A stretch of DNA of 64,000 nucleotides from contig JAUCEF010000018.1 in NCBI GenBank assembly GCA_033558025.1, positions 1,674,001 through 1,738,000 on the forward strand, given 5' to 3'. This document shows positions 31,785 to 43,000 of this stretch, in pieces; the stretch's first letter is position 1; each line of letters starts with the position of its first letter. A program made the position numbers and the translations under genes. The stretch comes from Phytophthora sp. 'mugwort'. Its lineage: Eukaryota > Oomycota > Peronosporomycetes > Peronosporales > Peronosporaceae. The notes under the pieces were generated by a model. The model was not told the origin of the DNA, searched no databases, and was given only the letters and a program-made list of their open reading frames with translations.

Positions 31785-32740
31785 TCACACCAGCTGCGTC
31801 TCCAGGTGCTGGCACCGTGTGCGTCTCACCCGAGACTGGTATGTCTTGACCGACAACCGTCGCAGCGCTGCGATGCTCTCTCCACCCCGTGGATTACGTG
31901 CCACGTCACCTCCATCATCTTGATTGCCCGGCCCACGGCCGGCCATACCACGCATGGCGTGTAGAGACAACACGTCGTTGTGATGAGTGTCACTGTCGTG
32001 ACCAATGTCACCATGACGTCGGTCACCCAGCAGATTGCCTGCCGATCCACACGCATCCTGAGGCCCGCGGCCGTGATGCCCCGGCATACTGCCGGCCACG
32101 CCACGCATGGCGTGTAGCAACACCCCGCTATCGTGACGAGTGCCGTTGTCATGACACATGACACATGTCACCTGTGTCAGCCAGTGGATACCTGCCGTCT
32201 CAGTCACAGCCCGCGAGAATTCCTCGGGATTTTTGTCCTCAACACCTTCAGTGTCTACAAGTTCGGATACCCCGATGTCCAGCACATTGACCGACTCGGT
32301 CCAGTGCCCGCGCCAAAAGCGCTTTTGCTTCCTAGCAGTGGTGGGTTCATGACTCACCAAAGCTCCACCTGGAGTAAAGCACGTTGCGGCCAAGGTCTTC
32401 GACCTCCAATTAATCCATGGTTTACGGCGTTCCAACCATGCCATGCCCAGGATGAGGTCGTACCTCGAATCCAGGTCCAGGACCAGATAGCGTTCCACGC
32501 TATCGAAGTCGAGAAACTTCACGTCCAGGTTCACAGGAACCTTGGGAACCGTGACACGGGTCCCCGTCGCTAGACGAACAGTGACGATGTCACCCCTGCG
32601 CTCTCCGAGCGTCTCAGCATACTGCTGACTTCCTTTCATCGTGGAGCGTCGAGCGTAGTTGCCCGACACTCCGGAATTGATCAAGATGATCCATGGCTTC
32701 CCACAGCCCTTCACGGTCGCCTCGACGACGAGCAAACCCG
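31785..32740 (-). pseudogene. Gypsy-1 aspartic protease and linker with internal duplication
   Basis: The protease starts VVEATVKGCGKPWIILINSG; the expected DSG is NSG, so the catalytic Asp is lost. DLILGMAWLERRKPWINW is the conserved end of retropepsin. The downstream linker holds a 153-bp in-frame duplication with the shared core CACGCATGGCGTGTAG at about 31949 and 32102 (plus strand). Confidence 0.7.
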
Positions 32741-32899
32741 GCTTGCATACACGTTCCGTGTTAGAGAGTACGGCTCTCTCAGGGGCTGGGCCGTGTTGAC
32801 CTCCACCTCCATGAGGCTCAACAGAACTCAGCTCTTGCCCCGCGCCTACTGAGTGTCGCTATTTCCCCGCGACGAGCCGATGGCTTTGCTCGATGCAGA

Positions 32900-33510
32900 G
32901 CGAAAGCTCGTAGGAGCTTGGTGCGACCTGCGCGACGGGCAGGTTGCCCTCAAATGGGTGATGCTTCGGCAGATGAAGCTCCGACAAACACCCATACGCT
33001 GCTTGGCAGCGTGAAGCTCAGCTTCCTCATTTTCAGCGTAGCGTCGCTGAGGTCCATAGGAACCGGTCCGTCGGGCGGAGTAGCGTTAGCAACGCCCCAA
33101 CCAAGTCGAGGCTAAGTTGAACTCGGCGTTCAATGCCTCTCTCACGGCCTCGTCAAAAGAGGAAGGATGAGTGCGGAAGACTTCCGTCCTGGCCACGCCT
33201 GTGTGGAGGCCTTCCATAAAGACTGTTACAGCCACTGCCTCTGGCTGAGGATCGGCCGCCATGCCGGCGATCAGAGTTCGCAACTCCTGGACGAAATCTA
33301 CAAAGTCCTTCTTACCCGGGCAGACCCATCCTGTGAAGCCGTCGACGTCGTTGCAGACGCCGCCATCCTCTGCTGGAGGTGCTCCAATAGAGCATTTTCA
33401 TAGCTTGAAAGCACTTCCAGATGCGCGTTCACCGCGTCCGGTCCTTGCGAAGCAAGATGCGTTATACCCTCAGGGCCGAGCAAAGCCATAGGCTTTTTCA
33501 GCATGTTGTT
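32900..33510 (-). pseudogene. Gypsy-1 gag
   Basis: Minus-strand frames 33504-33298 and 33283-33086 carry gag-like helical sequence (SFDEAVREALNAEFNLAS). No zinc knuckle is seen. Position directly inside the 5' LTR fits gag. Confidence 0.55.
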
Positions 33511-33605
33511 GGCTTTGGGACAGGTTAAAAAACGTTGTCAGCTCCATCCCTACCGAGGAATTGTCCTAAGCCTCAGGTGCGGGATTGACAATAAGTGCTA
33601 CTAGG

Positions 33606-34005
33606 TGCAGCGGGGCTGCGTAGCGTAGTGCGTCAGAGGAAGACGTATGATTCTCCAGAATCTTAACTGTGATTCTCCTAACCCCTAAGGTCTCCACAAA
33701 AGCTTAGATCACTCTAGTTATACCACTAGAGACTCAAAGAGTCAGTATTCCTAAAGCTAGGACGGTACTCTCTTTGATGCAAATACTGAACTGTTATTTG
33801 TTTGCTTAGCTGCGGCAAAGCCGCCTGTGGTGTAAATGTATGACTCTAACTATCTACTATAGTTAAACCTAGTCAAATGCATCTCGAGTGGTCCTGTGGC
33901 CACGTACTGAAATCCTGTTAATCCAAGTGGTATCAAGTACCACTTGCTGCAAGGTGACATGTAGCATGGCTACATTTCGTGCCACATTCGTGTAACCCCG
34001 TTACA
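33606..34005 (-). repeat. 5' LTR of Gypsy-1 (minus orientation)
   Basis: 400 bp, about 97-98 percent identical to 26637-27035 by visual comparison. Followed on the plus side by the GCGAC duplication. Confidence 0.93.
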
Positions 34006-34029
34006 GCGACTCTCCGAGTTGTCGCTGTG

Positions 34030-34200
34030 GCTTCGTCATCCTGGAGATTGTCGCGGCGCGACCTGGCATCTCCGACTGGTTGTCGTGGGCTCTTGGCTGT
34101 AAATGTTTGGGTTAGTCCTGTCACTTGATGTAGGTTTTCGAGCGGCTCCCACGTCGCCTTCGCCGCACCCACCCACCGAATGAGGTACTGCACGGCTCCC
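34030..34200 (-). pseudogene. Gypsy-2 chromodomain
   Basis: Minus-strand QYLIRWVGAAKATWEPLENL is a chromodomain core. It runs into TATTRRVA, where Gypsy-1 is inserted. Confidence 0.75.
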
Positions 34201-34639
34201 TTGTGCTGGCGCTTATTGATGACAGCCTCTACGATCTGACCAACCCTTCTATCGTGTAGAATTACTTATCGGGTCGCGAAAACGTAGGGATGGAGTCTCG
34301 TGCGGCTTAAGCGATCCGGTGTTGAACACGGGGTGGAGCTTGAGTCCGGGAGACAAGTTGAACTCGTACGCGTGTCTGGGAACCTTGTGTATCACAGAGT
34401 ATGGTCCAATTCACTTGGGGCCTAGATTGCACGAGTTAGGTAGCCCCGCGTGTGCCGTGTCAAGGTCCTTGGTGCTGAGATCGCCGACCTCAAACACTTG
34501 TTCCTGGCGCCCACGGTCGTTTACGTCCGTTATCCGTGCTTCAGCATTCTCCAACGCTTCTTCACACTGGTGTATCACCGCATCTTGGTGCTCGGTGAAC
34601 TTGGTTCCTTGTCGTCGCCCATCACGCAGTTCTCATCGA

Positions 34640-35300
34640 CGTGATTCTGGACGGTCGTGGTCGGGTTGTGCGGACGTATTTACTAGATCAGCTTCGAACG
34701 ATGACATGTTGATGTATGAGTTTACCGATGAATTAATGGCAAACGCTGCGTTGCCAATGTGACTCGAAGCATCGAAGATATTCCTAGAGTGTCCGGTTTG
34801 CACGTTCTGTCTGACCGTCGCCCTGCGCTCGATACGCAACCGCGTCTTGAGCTTGGTGCCGACGTTCGTAAAAACTTGACTTCGAAATCCAGAGATAAAG
34901 TTCGTATCGCGGTCGGAAACGATATCTTGCGGCATACCGTGGAGCCACCGGATATTATCGACAATCTGTGATAAAATCCATTGAGATGGAGCGCCATCGC
35001 TCATCTGGAATCTGCAGCGGCTCCATGAGTGGCCGGAGTCTACGACAGGCGAGGCTTGTTTCGTCGGCAGTCCTCGCAGTCCGTGATACACGTCTTAATC
35101 GTACTCACCATTCGCGGTTAGTACCAGTCCGCTTGAAGCTTCAGGTACGTGCGATCCGTTCCTGGATGTCCACTGTAATTGGAATCGTGAACCTCACTTA
35201 TGATGCGTTGGTTCAGCGCCATAATATTCGGGGCGACGATCCGCGGTTTGTCGTCCGTAGTACTTTGATACCATACCAGTGACTTCTCGAAGTAAGACTT
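34640..35300 (-). pseudogene. Gypsy-2 integrase
   Basis: The zinc-binding start IISEVHDSNYSGHPGTDRTY lies near 35200. Parts of the core (FHRLSIISGGSTV in place of the usual Asp motif region, then GQTERANRT-like sequence) are spread over several frames. Downstream the frame gives NSCNLGPKWIGPYSVIHKVP, the integrase C-terminus. Confidence 0.65.
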
Positions 35301-35479
35301 GAACTGCTTTTCCAACCCATCGCGCTTACTTGGGGGTTGAGCTCGCTTCGTGATCGCGCGCCTAATCTCTAGGATAGCTTTGGCCTTCGCGTATCCAGCA
35401 ATGATAGCCTTGATCAGTTCAGTTGTGGGCTTGATCTCTGCAACACGTAGCTGGTAGCCTATCTCGCTGAACTGGGCAT

Positions 35480-36200
35480 TAACGAGTCGTGAAACTCTTC
35501 GGTAATCCGAGGAAACTGTGAAGTTGCTCATGTGTCCGAGGCACCTGCCAGTCTCGATTTGTCTGCAACTCTTTGTCTGGATCAATGTGAACTCCATTCC
35601 GTCCGATAAAATCCCCCAGACATGAAATCTCCTCGGCATAGAATACACACAAGGACAACTTCACGTAGAGTTTGTTCTTCTTCAGAATCTCCAATACATC
35701 AAATAAGACTCGCAGGTGCTCGTTGAGGTTCTTTTACTTCGTGAAAACGTAAATATCATCGTAGAAAGAGCCTGTATGTAGTAGATCCTTGAATAAGGAT
35801 ACGTCAGTCAATGCATCACCGCGGATGCATCGCTGACACCCATCGGTAATATCAAATACTAGTACAGTCCGCTAGGTGCTTTGGAACACAGTATACTTGA
35901 CATGATCCATCTTCATCCGCACTTGGTAGTACGCCAATATTAGGTCCATGAACGAGAAGTAATAGGCGCCAGCCATTCTGCCGAAGACATCTTTCTTGCG
36001 CGTCATCGGTACACTTTGTCGAACGGTCGTTGCTGTCCAGGTACCGGTAGTCTGAACGATGTGCCATCCGACTGGCTTCCGCACACAAAATATTGATGCT
36101 GCATGTGGGCGGATACTGGGTCGGATCAATCCTTTGCTGAACATTTCGCGTACCCACTTCTCAATCTGCCCCGGCGAGAGACGCCACTGCTGTCAGTACA
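35480..36200 (-). pseudogene. Gypsy-2 reverse transcriptase; RNase H deleted
   Basis: Minus-strand GQIEKWVREMFSKGLIRPS, FMDLILAYYQVRM (motif A) and SFYDDIYVF (catalytic DD) are recognisable. The thumb region ends at QLHSFLGLPKS near 35490. After that, sequence passes within a few dozen bases to the spacer before integrase, so nearly all of RNase H is missing. Confidence 0.8.
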
Positions 36201-37190
36201 TCGCGACGTTAGAGTCTTTCACATCGATAGTGTGTTGAATGCTGCGCTCCGTGGGTAGTCCATCAGACAAGTTGGGCTTGAACACATTGTCCTTGTACTC
36301 GACGACAATCGGGTATGCTGAATTTTCCTTAAACGACTCCCAGTCTGTACTCAAGAAACGCTTGGCCTTCTCTGAACCAACATTGTCTGGTTCGCCGTTG
36401 CGTCTAAGATCTCGCTCAATCTGCTCGACCGTGTCATTGGAGAGCACAACCATAAAATCGTGCTCGGGATGCCCTTCGCAGGTAACCGTAAAAATTGATT
36501 CAGCTTCTTCCTTGTAATCTACTTGGTCTCGATTCCGTTCGAGTTCATCACTCCAAGAGTAAACATCGCCTCTACTTTGGCGTTCTTCTCCTCTCTCAAT
36601 CTCCACCTCCTCAGTTGGTCTTTCAACGCCATCCACTTCACACTTCAACCGCGTTCTGGCACGGTGGCTCAACAGGAATCACGGCTTATCGCGGAATATC
36701 TTTCGCTGTCCACAGTATCGCGAAGCCCAAAGCCAATAACCTACTGCACTTCTCGCAGGGGGTCGAATTTTTCATCGTTGAGGTTCCACTGATACGTCCG
36801 TCTTAAAGCATCGACGTTTCCAGTCGATCTCTGGTTGCACATCCACGCAAAACGGCATTCCGAGAACACAGTCGAATTCATCGGGAATGTCGAAGACAAC
36901 GGCGACACACTGGTAGCTTGACGCACCTTCCGCTTGGACGTCGATTTTCACTAACTCAGGATAGCTTCATTAATCTTGTTGTCCCCGAGTTTCACCTTGT
37001 TTCTTCATTCCGTGTACACATGTATCTTCATTTGTTTTCCTGAAAACGCGTGATACGTTCACCGTTGTGGCATCGCAGTCCAGTAAGAACTTGACACCAA
37101 ATCTGTCCTCACGCTGCTCCATGTCTCCATTCACCGAGAACAATGATACACACAATTGTAGACGAGAGGGCCTTCGCAAAGCAGATTCAA
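36193..37190 (-). pseudogene. Gypsy-2 protease and acidic linker
   Basis: A retropepsin-like start (GVKFLLDCDATTVNVSRVF) near 37100 has DCD for the usual DxG. DIPDEFDCVLGMPFCVDVQP is the conserved end. A highly charged 159-residue linker (36672-36193) follows and leads into RSIQHTIDVKDSN, the normal entry to reverse transcriptase. Confidence 0.6.
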
Positions 37191-37289
37191 CGTAGGCTCG
37201 TTTATCGCTAAAACCTTTTCGCTAGCCTTTGTCAATCAAGTCCGTCTGTTACTGACGTGACTGTTCGTTTTCCTGTCCTATAGAGTTTT

Positions 37290-38147
37290 TTGCAGAGGCG
37301 CTTCAATTGACCTGGATTCTTGCAGTAGCAGCACGCAGATCCATCTTTGGTCTGCCCAGCGGGTGCGTGTTGGCCAGGCATGTACGAGCGCTTGTAATAT
37401 AGCTTCTTGTATCACACGTGCTCGAGCGGGTTTGGCCACGCGAGCGTTGCTCACGCCTCGGCTTCTCGTGGCCGAACGTTTGATCGCTCCCGAGGTGATC
37501 CATATCGTATTTGGTGGCTTGACCCATCGCCCGTTCAGCGTCGTCGCGTTCTGAAGCTTGGCGTAGGTTGGGTTGCACGATCCAGACCGCCATAATAGTA
37601 GCTGACTTGGTCGACTTCTCTCATGCCCTCAACGCAAAAGATCAGCGACGAGTACTTCCCGTTGTACTCCTCGATGTCGCTGACCTGACGGAGTACACAT
37701 GTTTCTGTCGCAGCACTGCCTGGTAGTTGGAGGCTTCGAAATGCGTGCTGGTATCATGAGTAAATTGGCGCTACGTCTTCCCCTCCTCGGGCGTCCTTGA
37801 GGCACAGAACAGGAACCATCCCGATGCAGGTTCCTCCATGAAGGTATCAACGATCGTGGGTAGCGTGTCGTTGTCGTCCGTTACGTCGTGGCCGTTGATG
37901 TGGCACAGCGTCTCCACTTGAACAGCCACTGGCGCAAGTCTTCGTCGCACTTCCATTTGAACTTGGGCAAACTGCTCGGGACGCAAGGCTTTGATTTGGC
38001 CCGCAGCCGGTGCGGTGCTTGGTTATTGCCTCGGAGAGCCGTAATCTCGGCACGCAGCAGTGCGAGTTGCGTTTCTAGCTCTGTTTGCCTTCCTCTCTGC
38101 GCACCTAGCACACCCATTTCGTTCTTGTGCGTCGCATGGGTCAGCAA
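37290..38147 (-). pseudogene. Gypsy-2 gag with altered zinc knuckle
   Basis: An N-terminal coiled-coil-like segment (TELETQLALLRAEITALRG) is followed by a retrotransposon gag region (KWKCDEDLRQWLF..ETLCHINGHD). The zinc knuckle (minus strand of 37292-37333) reads CCYCKNPGQLKRLC: CCHC spacing is kept but Gln replaces the His. Frameshifts are present. Confidence 0.7.
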
Positions 38148-38150
38148 CGA

Positions 38151-38900
38151 CTAGTAACGATTAGCTGCCGCAATGGACCGTCTGAAAAAGACAGTATCCC
38201 GTGACGCGGCGTCACGCTACTTGAGTTTCTTGTGTCGATACGCGGCATTGAAAAGAAGAAGCACGTTGCCAATGAAGTTATTACTAGGATATCTAAGACG
38301 AGCTCTGCGCTGCCTGATGTTTTACCCCGCACATTGCGCCTAGGCGCTGTGCTACAAATTCTAATACGCAAAAGAAATCTTCGAATAGAGCGCCTAGGCG
38401 CTACGAAGCGAATATTATACACTGTTTAAAGGTTGCCAAATCGGGTCTTGAAATCTGCGTTAGTCATGAAAGCCTGACCCTCCTACGTGGTTGGTCGCCT
38501 TCGTGCAGTTCACAAAGAATGTGTAATGTAAGAGTCTTTTCTTTCCTCGGTGGTTGTGTTGGATACGGAGGGTTTTCCGAATGGCTACAATGCTTTTAAT
38601 AATCACAATTATAGAGGAGACGATTTATTTTCCATCAAAATATGCGTATTGTATTGCGAGAGTTACGCTCGATCTAAAGCAAGTTCCATCTACCTTGACA
38701 ACGAAGAATGAACCAATGAACGTCGATACTACCTTGCACTCAGTGTTAACGGAATTGGCCTCGATATCCCAGTTGTGCAGCTTGGACGAAGAATAGAGCT
38801 CAACCTTTCCAGGATTGACGCCACTGTTCTGACGGAAACCAAGTACGACCCATCAACCAGATCGTCTAAGTCATCCAGCGAGGCCATGTAGTCACATAGG
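38151..38900. other. Spacer between Gypsy-2 and the pogo-like element
   Basis: No recognised gene. Two copies of the palindrome GCGCCTAGGCGC lie 54 bp apart (38336-38347 and 38390-38401). Confidence 0.5.
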
Positions 38901-40514
38901 TTAACGATAAAGTCGTCACACACTGCCCCGAGACCGTGGATGAGAAAGTAAAAGAGGCTTGAGCGATCGTCGCCGGGGATGTACTATTCAGGTGCTGCTG
39001 GACGAAGCTGCTCAGGGTGGTCCGACTGTTCCAGTAGATGTTGGTAGGACCCGTACCAGCAATCTAAGTCGAAGTCCGGTGCAAGGAACCCTGGAGAGGG
39101 GATGCAGCTTGTCATCGGAGAACGTTTCCTTTCGCACCAGATCGCACAGTTGGAACGCCTTTTTGATGTCGTCCGAAGTGCGCGTCGCCATCCAGGTGAG
39201 AGTCCGTTGCCCAACAGTATTATAGCTGGGGACCTTGGGGGTCCTGCTCAGGTTTGCAGCGCTGGGTTCTGGAGCGATCTGTCGATTTACTCGTCGTATT
39301 GGTCCTGTGATAAACCTGGGAGCCGCGATTCACTGCAACGTCGAGCGGCTGTAAGATGCTGGTAAGGTTGGGCGGGATGATCACTACGAAAATATTGTAT
39401 CGCTCCAGTCGGCTCCATCAGCACGAGTACGAGTCGACCAAGTAGAGCACCGGCTCGCGGTAAACCTGAGTTTCTTTGCGAATGCATACAACCTTCTTGG
39501 CGTGGTCCAACAAATGTCGTTCTCCACATGCCCATGCGATTCACATCTACGATCACCCTTGCTGGCATCGTTGGCTTGTTCTTCAACATCGAGAAGAGAA
39601 GGTGCGGTGGGAGTATCCTGCCGGCCGTGGTGATAGAAAAAGTGACCGTAAGTCGTTTGTGACTTGTTCCGCCCTTCTGTAGCAGCACCCCACGCGAACC
39701 TCTCGTGGCAATGGTGGTCTTATGTTCCGTCTTGAAGTAGCAGGGCTCTTGATCCATGTTGATGATGTTCCTCGGCTGGATGTTGTGCGTAACAATGAGT
39801 TGTTGAACCCTCTGAATCAAGAGGAGGCAGGTCTCTGCAACATCTTCGGTAAGTGTGCGCGTAATCGTTTGGCGACGTGAGACGAGTTGCTTCTTTTCTT
39901 GAAGCGCGCCTGCCACCCCATTGACGCATCGAATTTTGGTGCATTGTGACCGTGTAGCTTGCGGTAAATGTCCTTGGGCTTGCATCCTTGTGTAGCTGTC
40001 CTTCACCAGTAAGGCGTTATGATAAAGGTTGCTGATGCGATTCAAGGTTAGGGATTCGATACTGGAGTGCACTGACCAAGACTGCAGCTCCAGTATTGCA
40101 TCACCAAGCTCCACGGTGTGGCTGAGTGCCAGCCCCACCGGTTGCATGTTCCTCGACGAGCTTGTAGAAAGCGTTGGGCTCTTTCAGGTGCCGACCGCTT
40201 TCCTAGCTCGAGCTGAGGTCGTGATTTTCAGTTGAGACGGGTATGCGCAACACGACTGTTTCTCTAAGTACGGTATTTTAATATAGAAGGTTGTATGGGG
40301 TTCATAAAAGGTGTATAGTACTATAATTTTGTCACTGCTACCGAAACCGGCAATTTGTATGCTGACCCTGTCAAAGACGCTGAAATCGCAGACGTTAAAA
40401 CATGTACCCTCTTGCCATGCATAATAAAAAGAACATATCTAAACAGCAGCTTTTAATTCCCCTACAAGCCGAGATAGGCAAAAATGTGACCAGATTTGGG
40501 GGGTCCTATCGCTT
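38900..40514 (-). mobile_element. Pogo-like (DDE_1) DNA transposon, one end recognised
   Basis: A broken transposase is followed at its 5' side by a non-coding end (40235-40514) that recurs inverted at 58418-58800. The outer terminus is ATAGGACCCCCCAAATCTGG on the minus strand, ending near 40514. No matching terminus was found on the left, so it appears truncated. Confidence 0.75.
38980..40240 (-). pseudogene. Pogo/jerky-type transposase, frameshifted
   Basis: Minus-strand DNA-binding N-terminus (SLTLNRISNLYH) and a long open part with NIQPRNIINMDQ (first catalytic Asp) and GRILPPHLLFSMLKNK. After a frameshift come REPVLYLVDSYSC (second Asp) and [19 protein letters not shown] near 39340-39390 (third Asp; the spacing fits the pogo DD-about-30-D pattern). 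Several stops lie between these parts. Confidence 0.8.
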
Positions 40515-41221
40515 TGGCGTGCACTGTATTATAGTATAATACGTTTGTTGCGAGCGGAAAGACAAGCTACGTTTATATGACTGCTTTGGCTTCGGATCAC
40601 TTAGTAAGCAAGCTCGGTGACCACCGGAAGGCAACTTCTACTTGAAGCTTGACGCTTGACGCGCGACGAACCGACGTCACGAGCTGCCACCACACTGGCA
40701 CGCTTCAGGCTGAAGTGTGCCAGTGCGGAAGTTCAGCCTCAATAATCTTCAGACGCATATCCCACTGGCTTATGCCCACTACAATGAGCCCAGTGTAGCA
40801 TGGATATATTGCCGGAGCTGGGGTCGCCGACACCAGTTGCGTTTCGACAGGCGCTGCAATGGCTTCTCTGCCCGCTCCACGTCTCCGGGCGCGACCTACC
40901 TATTACTTACTGGTATTGACGCGCCACGCCGCGGCCCCTCAACGGAGGTGAGAACACTTCGAGTCGGGCCCAGCACTCCATCGACGGCCCATACGGCTCG
41001 ACGTCAGCTTATGCCGACCCCGGGGCGAAGGCTTCGCGAAGCCACTGCGCCGAATGGTCCAGTCGGCCGTCACCGTCGTCGTCGCCTGTCCGTCGGACGT
41101 TGAACTTGAGTGGAGCACATTCTTGTGGGCGCCATCTCGACCAATCAGCATCGTTAACCGCTTCAGCTTGCGCAATGCCCTCTCACAACGGGAATAGCCC
41201 ATCAACGCGCAGGATAGGAGC
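40515..41221. other. Upstream region of the PDK gene
   Basis: Contains a 17-bp near-palindrome (40526-40542) and the hairpin at 40693-40725. Long frames on both strands here (for example 40717-41103, which starts with GTG) look non-coding. Confidence 0.5.
40693..40725. repeat. Hairpin upstream of the PDK gene
   Basis: Arms CACTGGCACGCTTCA and TGAAGTGTGCCAGTG pair at 14 of 15 positions around a 3-base loop. It may be a structure in the promoter or a trace of a foldback element. Confidence 0.75.
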
Positions 41222-43000
41222 ATGTTGCGGCGTGGTGGCAACTCCGCGTCCATGGCGACAGCTGTGCGCCACGTGCGTTGCGTCCAGGTCCAACGCGTCG
41301 CCTCGGAGCCGTACGTCTCTTCGTTGTTGGCGGTCCGCACGCCAAGCGATTGACATGTTCACCTAGAGATCTGACTTTTCGGTGGTGCTCTTGTGCTGTC
41401 TGAAGCCATGAGACGCCGATTCCCATGCACCAAGTGCGCGAGATCGCAGACACGGAGCCGACACCGCTGTCACTACAGCAGATGCGCTCATTCGCAGACG
41501 GCGGTGCTAAGTTACGCATCGTGTCGGCCAAGTTCCTACACAGGGAGCTGCAGTCACGCTTCGCTCGGTGAGAATATTAATAACCCGCGACTTTGGCGCT
41601 AGTTTGTGCCGCTATAGCTCTGAAGGGTAGGATTTGATAGTTCTGACCCGTATCGTCGTGCTTTTTGAGGGGTGCACAGCGCCATTGTGGAGCTCTCGGA
41701 GTTGCCGTTGGGACTGAGCGAGACGACGTCGATCCGTCAAGCCATTGACGTCTATCGGCGAGAATTGCAGTGGATTAACACGACGAAGCCGCCTAGCTCC
41801 ATTGTAAGGATAATATGCCGTTGTGGGCGATGAAGTAGGGGGATGGTTTTCTTACTGGCTTTGTGAATTGTCGACAGGCGGAGGACCGACAGTTCACGGA
41901 GACGCTGCGTCAAGCCAAGGCTCGGGGCTCGAACCTGGTACCACTGGTCTGCTACGGTCTGCAGCAGCTCATGGCGACAGACCTTGGGCACAGTGCGCTG
42001 CAAATTGAGAGCGCGCAGGAGGACGTCACGGGCCGCCTAGACAAGTTCTTCCTAGGGCGCATCGGCATCCGCATGCTCATTGGCCAGCATGTGGAGTCGC
42101 TCGAGCACCCGGGAGGACGTGTGCATCTTGTGAACGTGGAGGATATCGTGCGTGAGGCATGCGATCGTGCAACGAAACTGTGCTTTCAGTATTGTGGAGA
42201 CGCACCGCCGGTGGAGATTCATGCGACGGCGAGTGCTAGTACACCGTTGATGTATGTGCGCTCGCACCTGCACCACATGGTAATCAATGCAGTTTTTTTG
42301 TTTTTTGGGGGGGGGCTGCTACTCGGTTAACAAATTGGTGACAACGTTTTTTTGCATAGGTCTTCGAGCTAGTGAAGAATGCCATGCGCGCGACAGTAGA
42401 GTACCACAAAAAGCTGACTCATAGAGCTCCCGGCGCAGTCAACCACTTCAAACAAGTGATGAACCCGGACAGCCCGTCCTTGGGATTCTTCCTTCCTTCG
42501 GTAAGCGCGTTTGACGGGTCACTTCTTATAAAAGCGTAAGTTTTCTCACCAACGACTTTATCGGGGTTATTCAGGTTGAAGACGTATCTGGTGTCAAGAT
42601 ATTTCCTGATGTTAGTAAATACAAGCTTGGAGGTGAGCTTCCGCCAGTGGAAATCGTGATCTGTGTGGGCAGTGAAGATTTGACTATCAAGGTCAGCGAC
42701 GCGGGCGGAGGCGTTCCGCGTAGTCGCTGGAACAAATTGTGGCACTACGACTACACCACGAGCCCACCTTGTCCGGCTATCGACTCCAATAACTATCACA
42801 GCTATAGGCAACATTTCAGCGGAGGTGGCTACGGACTGCCGATGGCAAGACTATTCGCACGATACTTCGGAGGTGAAGTCACGTTTAGCTCGCTTGAGGG
42901 ATCCGGGTCGACTGGGTTCATCCAGGCACACCGCCTAGGAACCAACATGGAAGTCATCCCCGGCCATGCGTCCTTTAACCTCCCGCCGCTTTACTCGTAA
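41222..43000 (+). CDS. Mitochondrial pyruvate (or branched-chain 2-oxoacid) dehydrogenase kinase, 6 exons
   Basis: Predicted exons are 41222-41310, 41406-41567, 41680-41803, 41878-42279, 42360-42500 and 42575-43000. All junctions are GT..AG and in phase; the product is 447 residues. The first exon encodes an Arg-rich, acid-free start (MLRRGGNSASMATAVRHVR), a likely mitochondrial presequence. The N-terminal four-helix domain follows (PLSLQQMRSFADGGAK, ELPLGLS). The GHKL ATPase part has the N-box ELVKNAMRA (Asn about 266), the G1 box VSDAGGGVPRSR (Asp about 348) and the glycine-rich lid SGGGYGLPMARLFARYFGG. The enzyme phosphorylates and switches off a mitochondrial 2-oxoacid dehydrogenase complex. 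PDK and BCKDK cannot be separated with certainty here. Intron 4 has unusual T and G runs (42291-42315). It is the only intact cellular gene in the repeat block. Confidence 0.93.

Larger units (their letters stand above)
26632..34010 (-). mobile_element. Gypsy-1: chromodomain Gypsy LTR retrotransposon, nested
   Basis: Two near-identical 400-bp LTRs (26637-27035 and 33606-34005) are flanked by the direct duplication GCGAC (26632-26636 and 34006-34010). Genes run on the minus strand: gag, protease, reverse transcriptase, RNase H, integrase, chromodomain. The element lies inside Gypsy-2. The LTRs differ at roughly ten sites, so insertion is fairly recent, yet the coding region is frameshifted and part of the reverse transcriptase is missing. 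Confidence 0.93.
34006..38150 (-). mobile_element. Gypsy-2: second chromodomain Gypsy element, interrupted by Gypsy-1
   Basis: Minus-strand order is gag with zinc knuckle, protease, reverse transcriptase, integrase, chromodomain. Its 3' end is split by Gypsy-1 and continues at 26530-26636. I could not find its LTRs on either side. It must be older than Gypsy-1. Confidence 0.85.

Noticed and set aside
40717..41340. 128-codon plus and 133-codon minus frames upstream of PDK
   Set aside because: The plus frame starts at GTG and is Arg-rich. The minus frame overlaps PDK exon 1 in antisense. Neither shows a domain.
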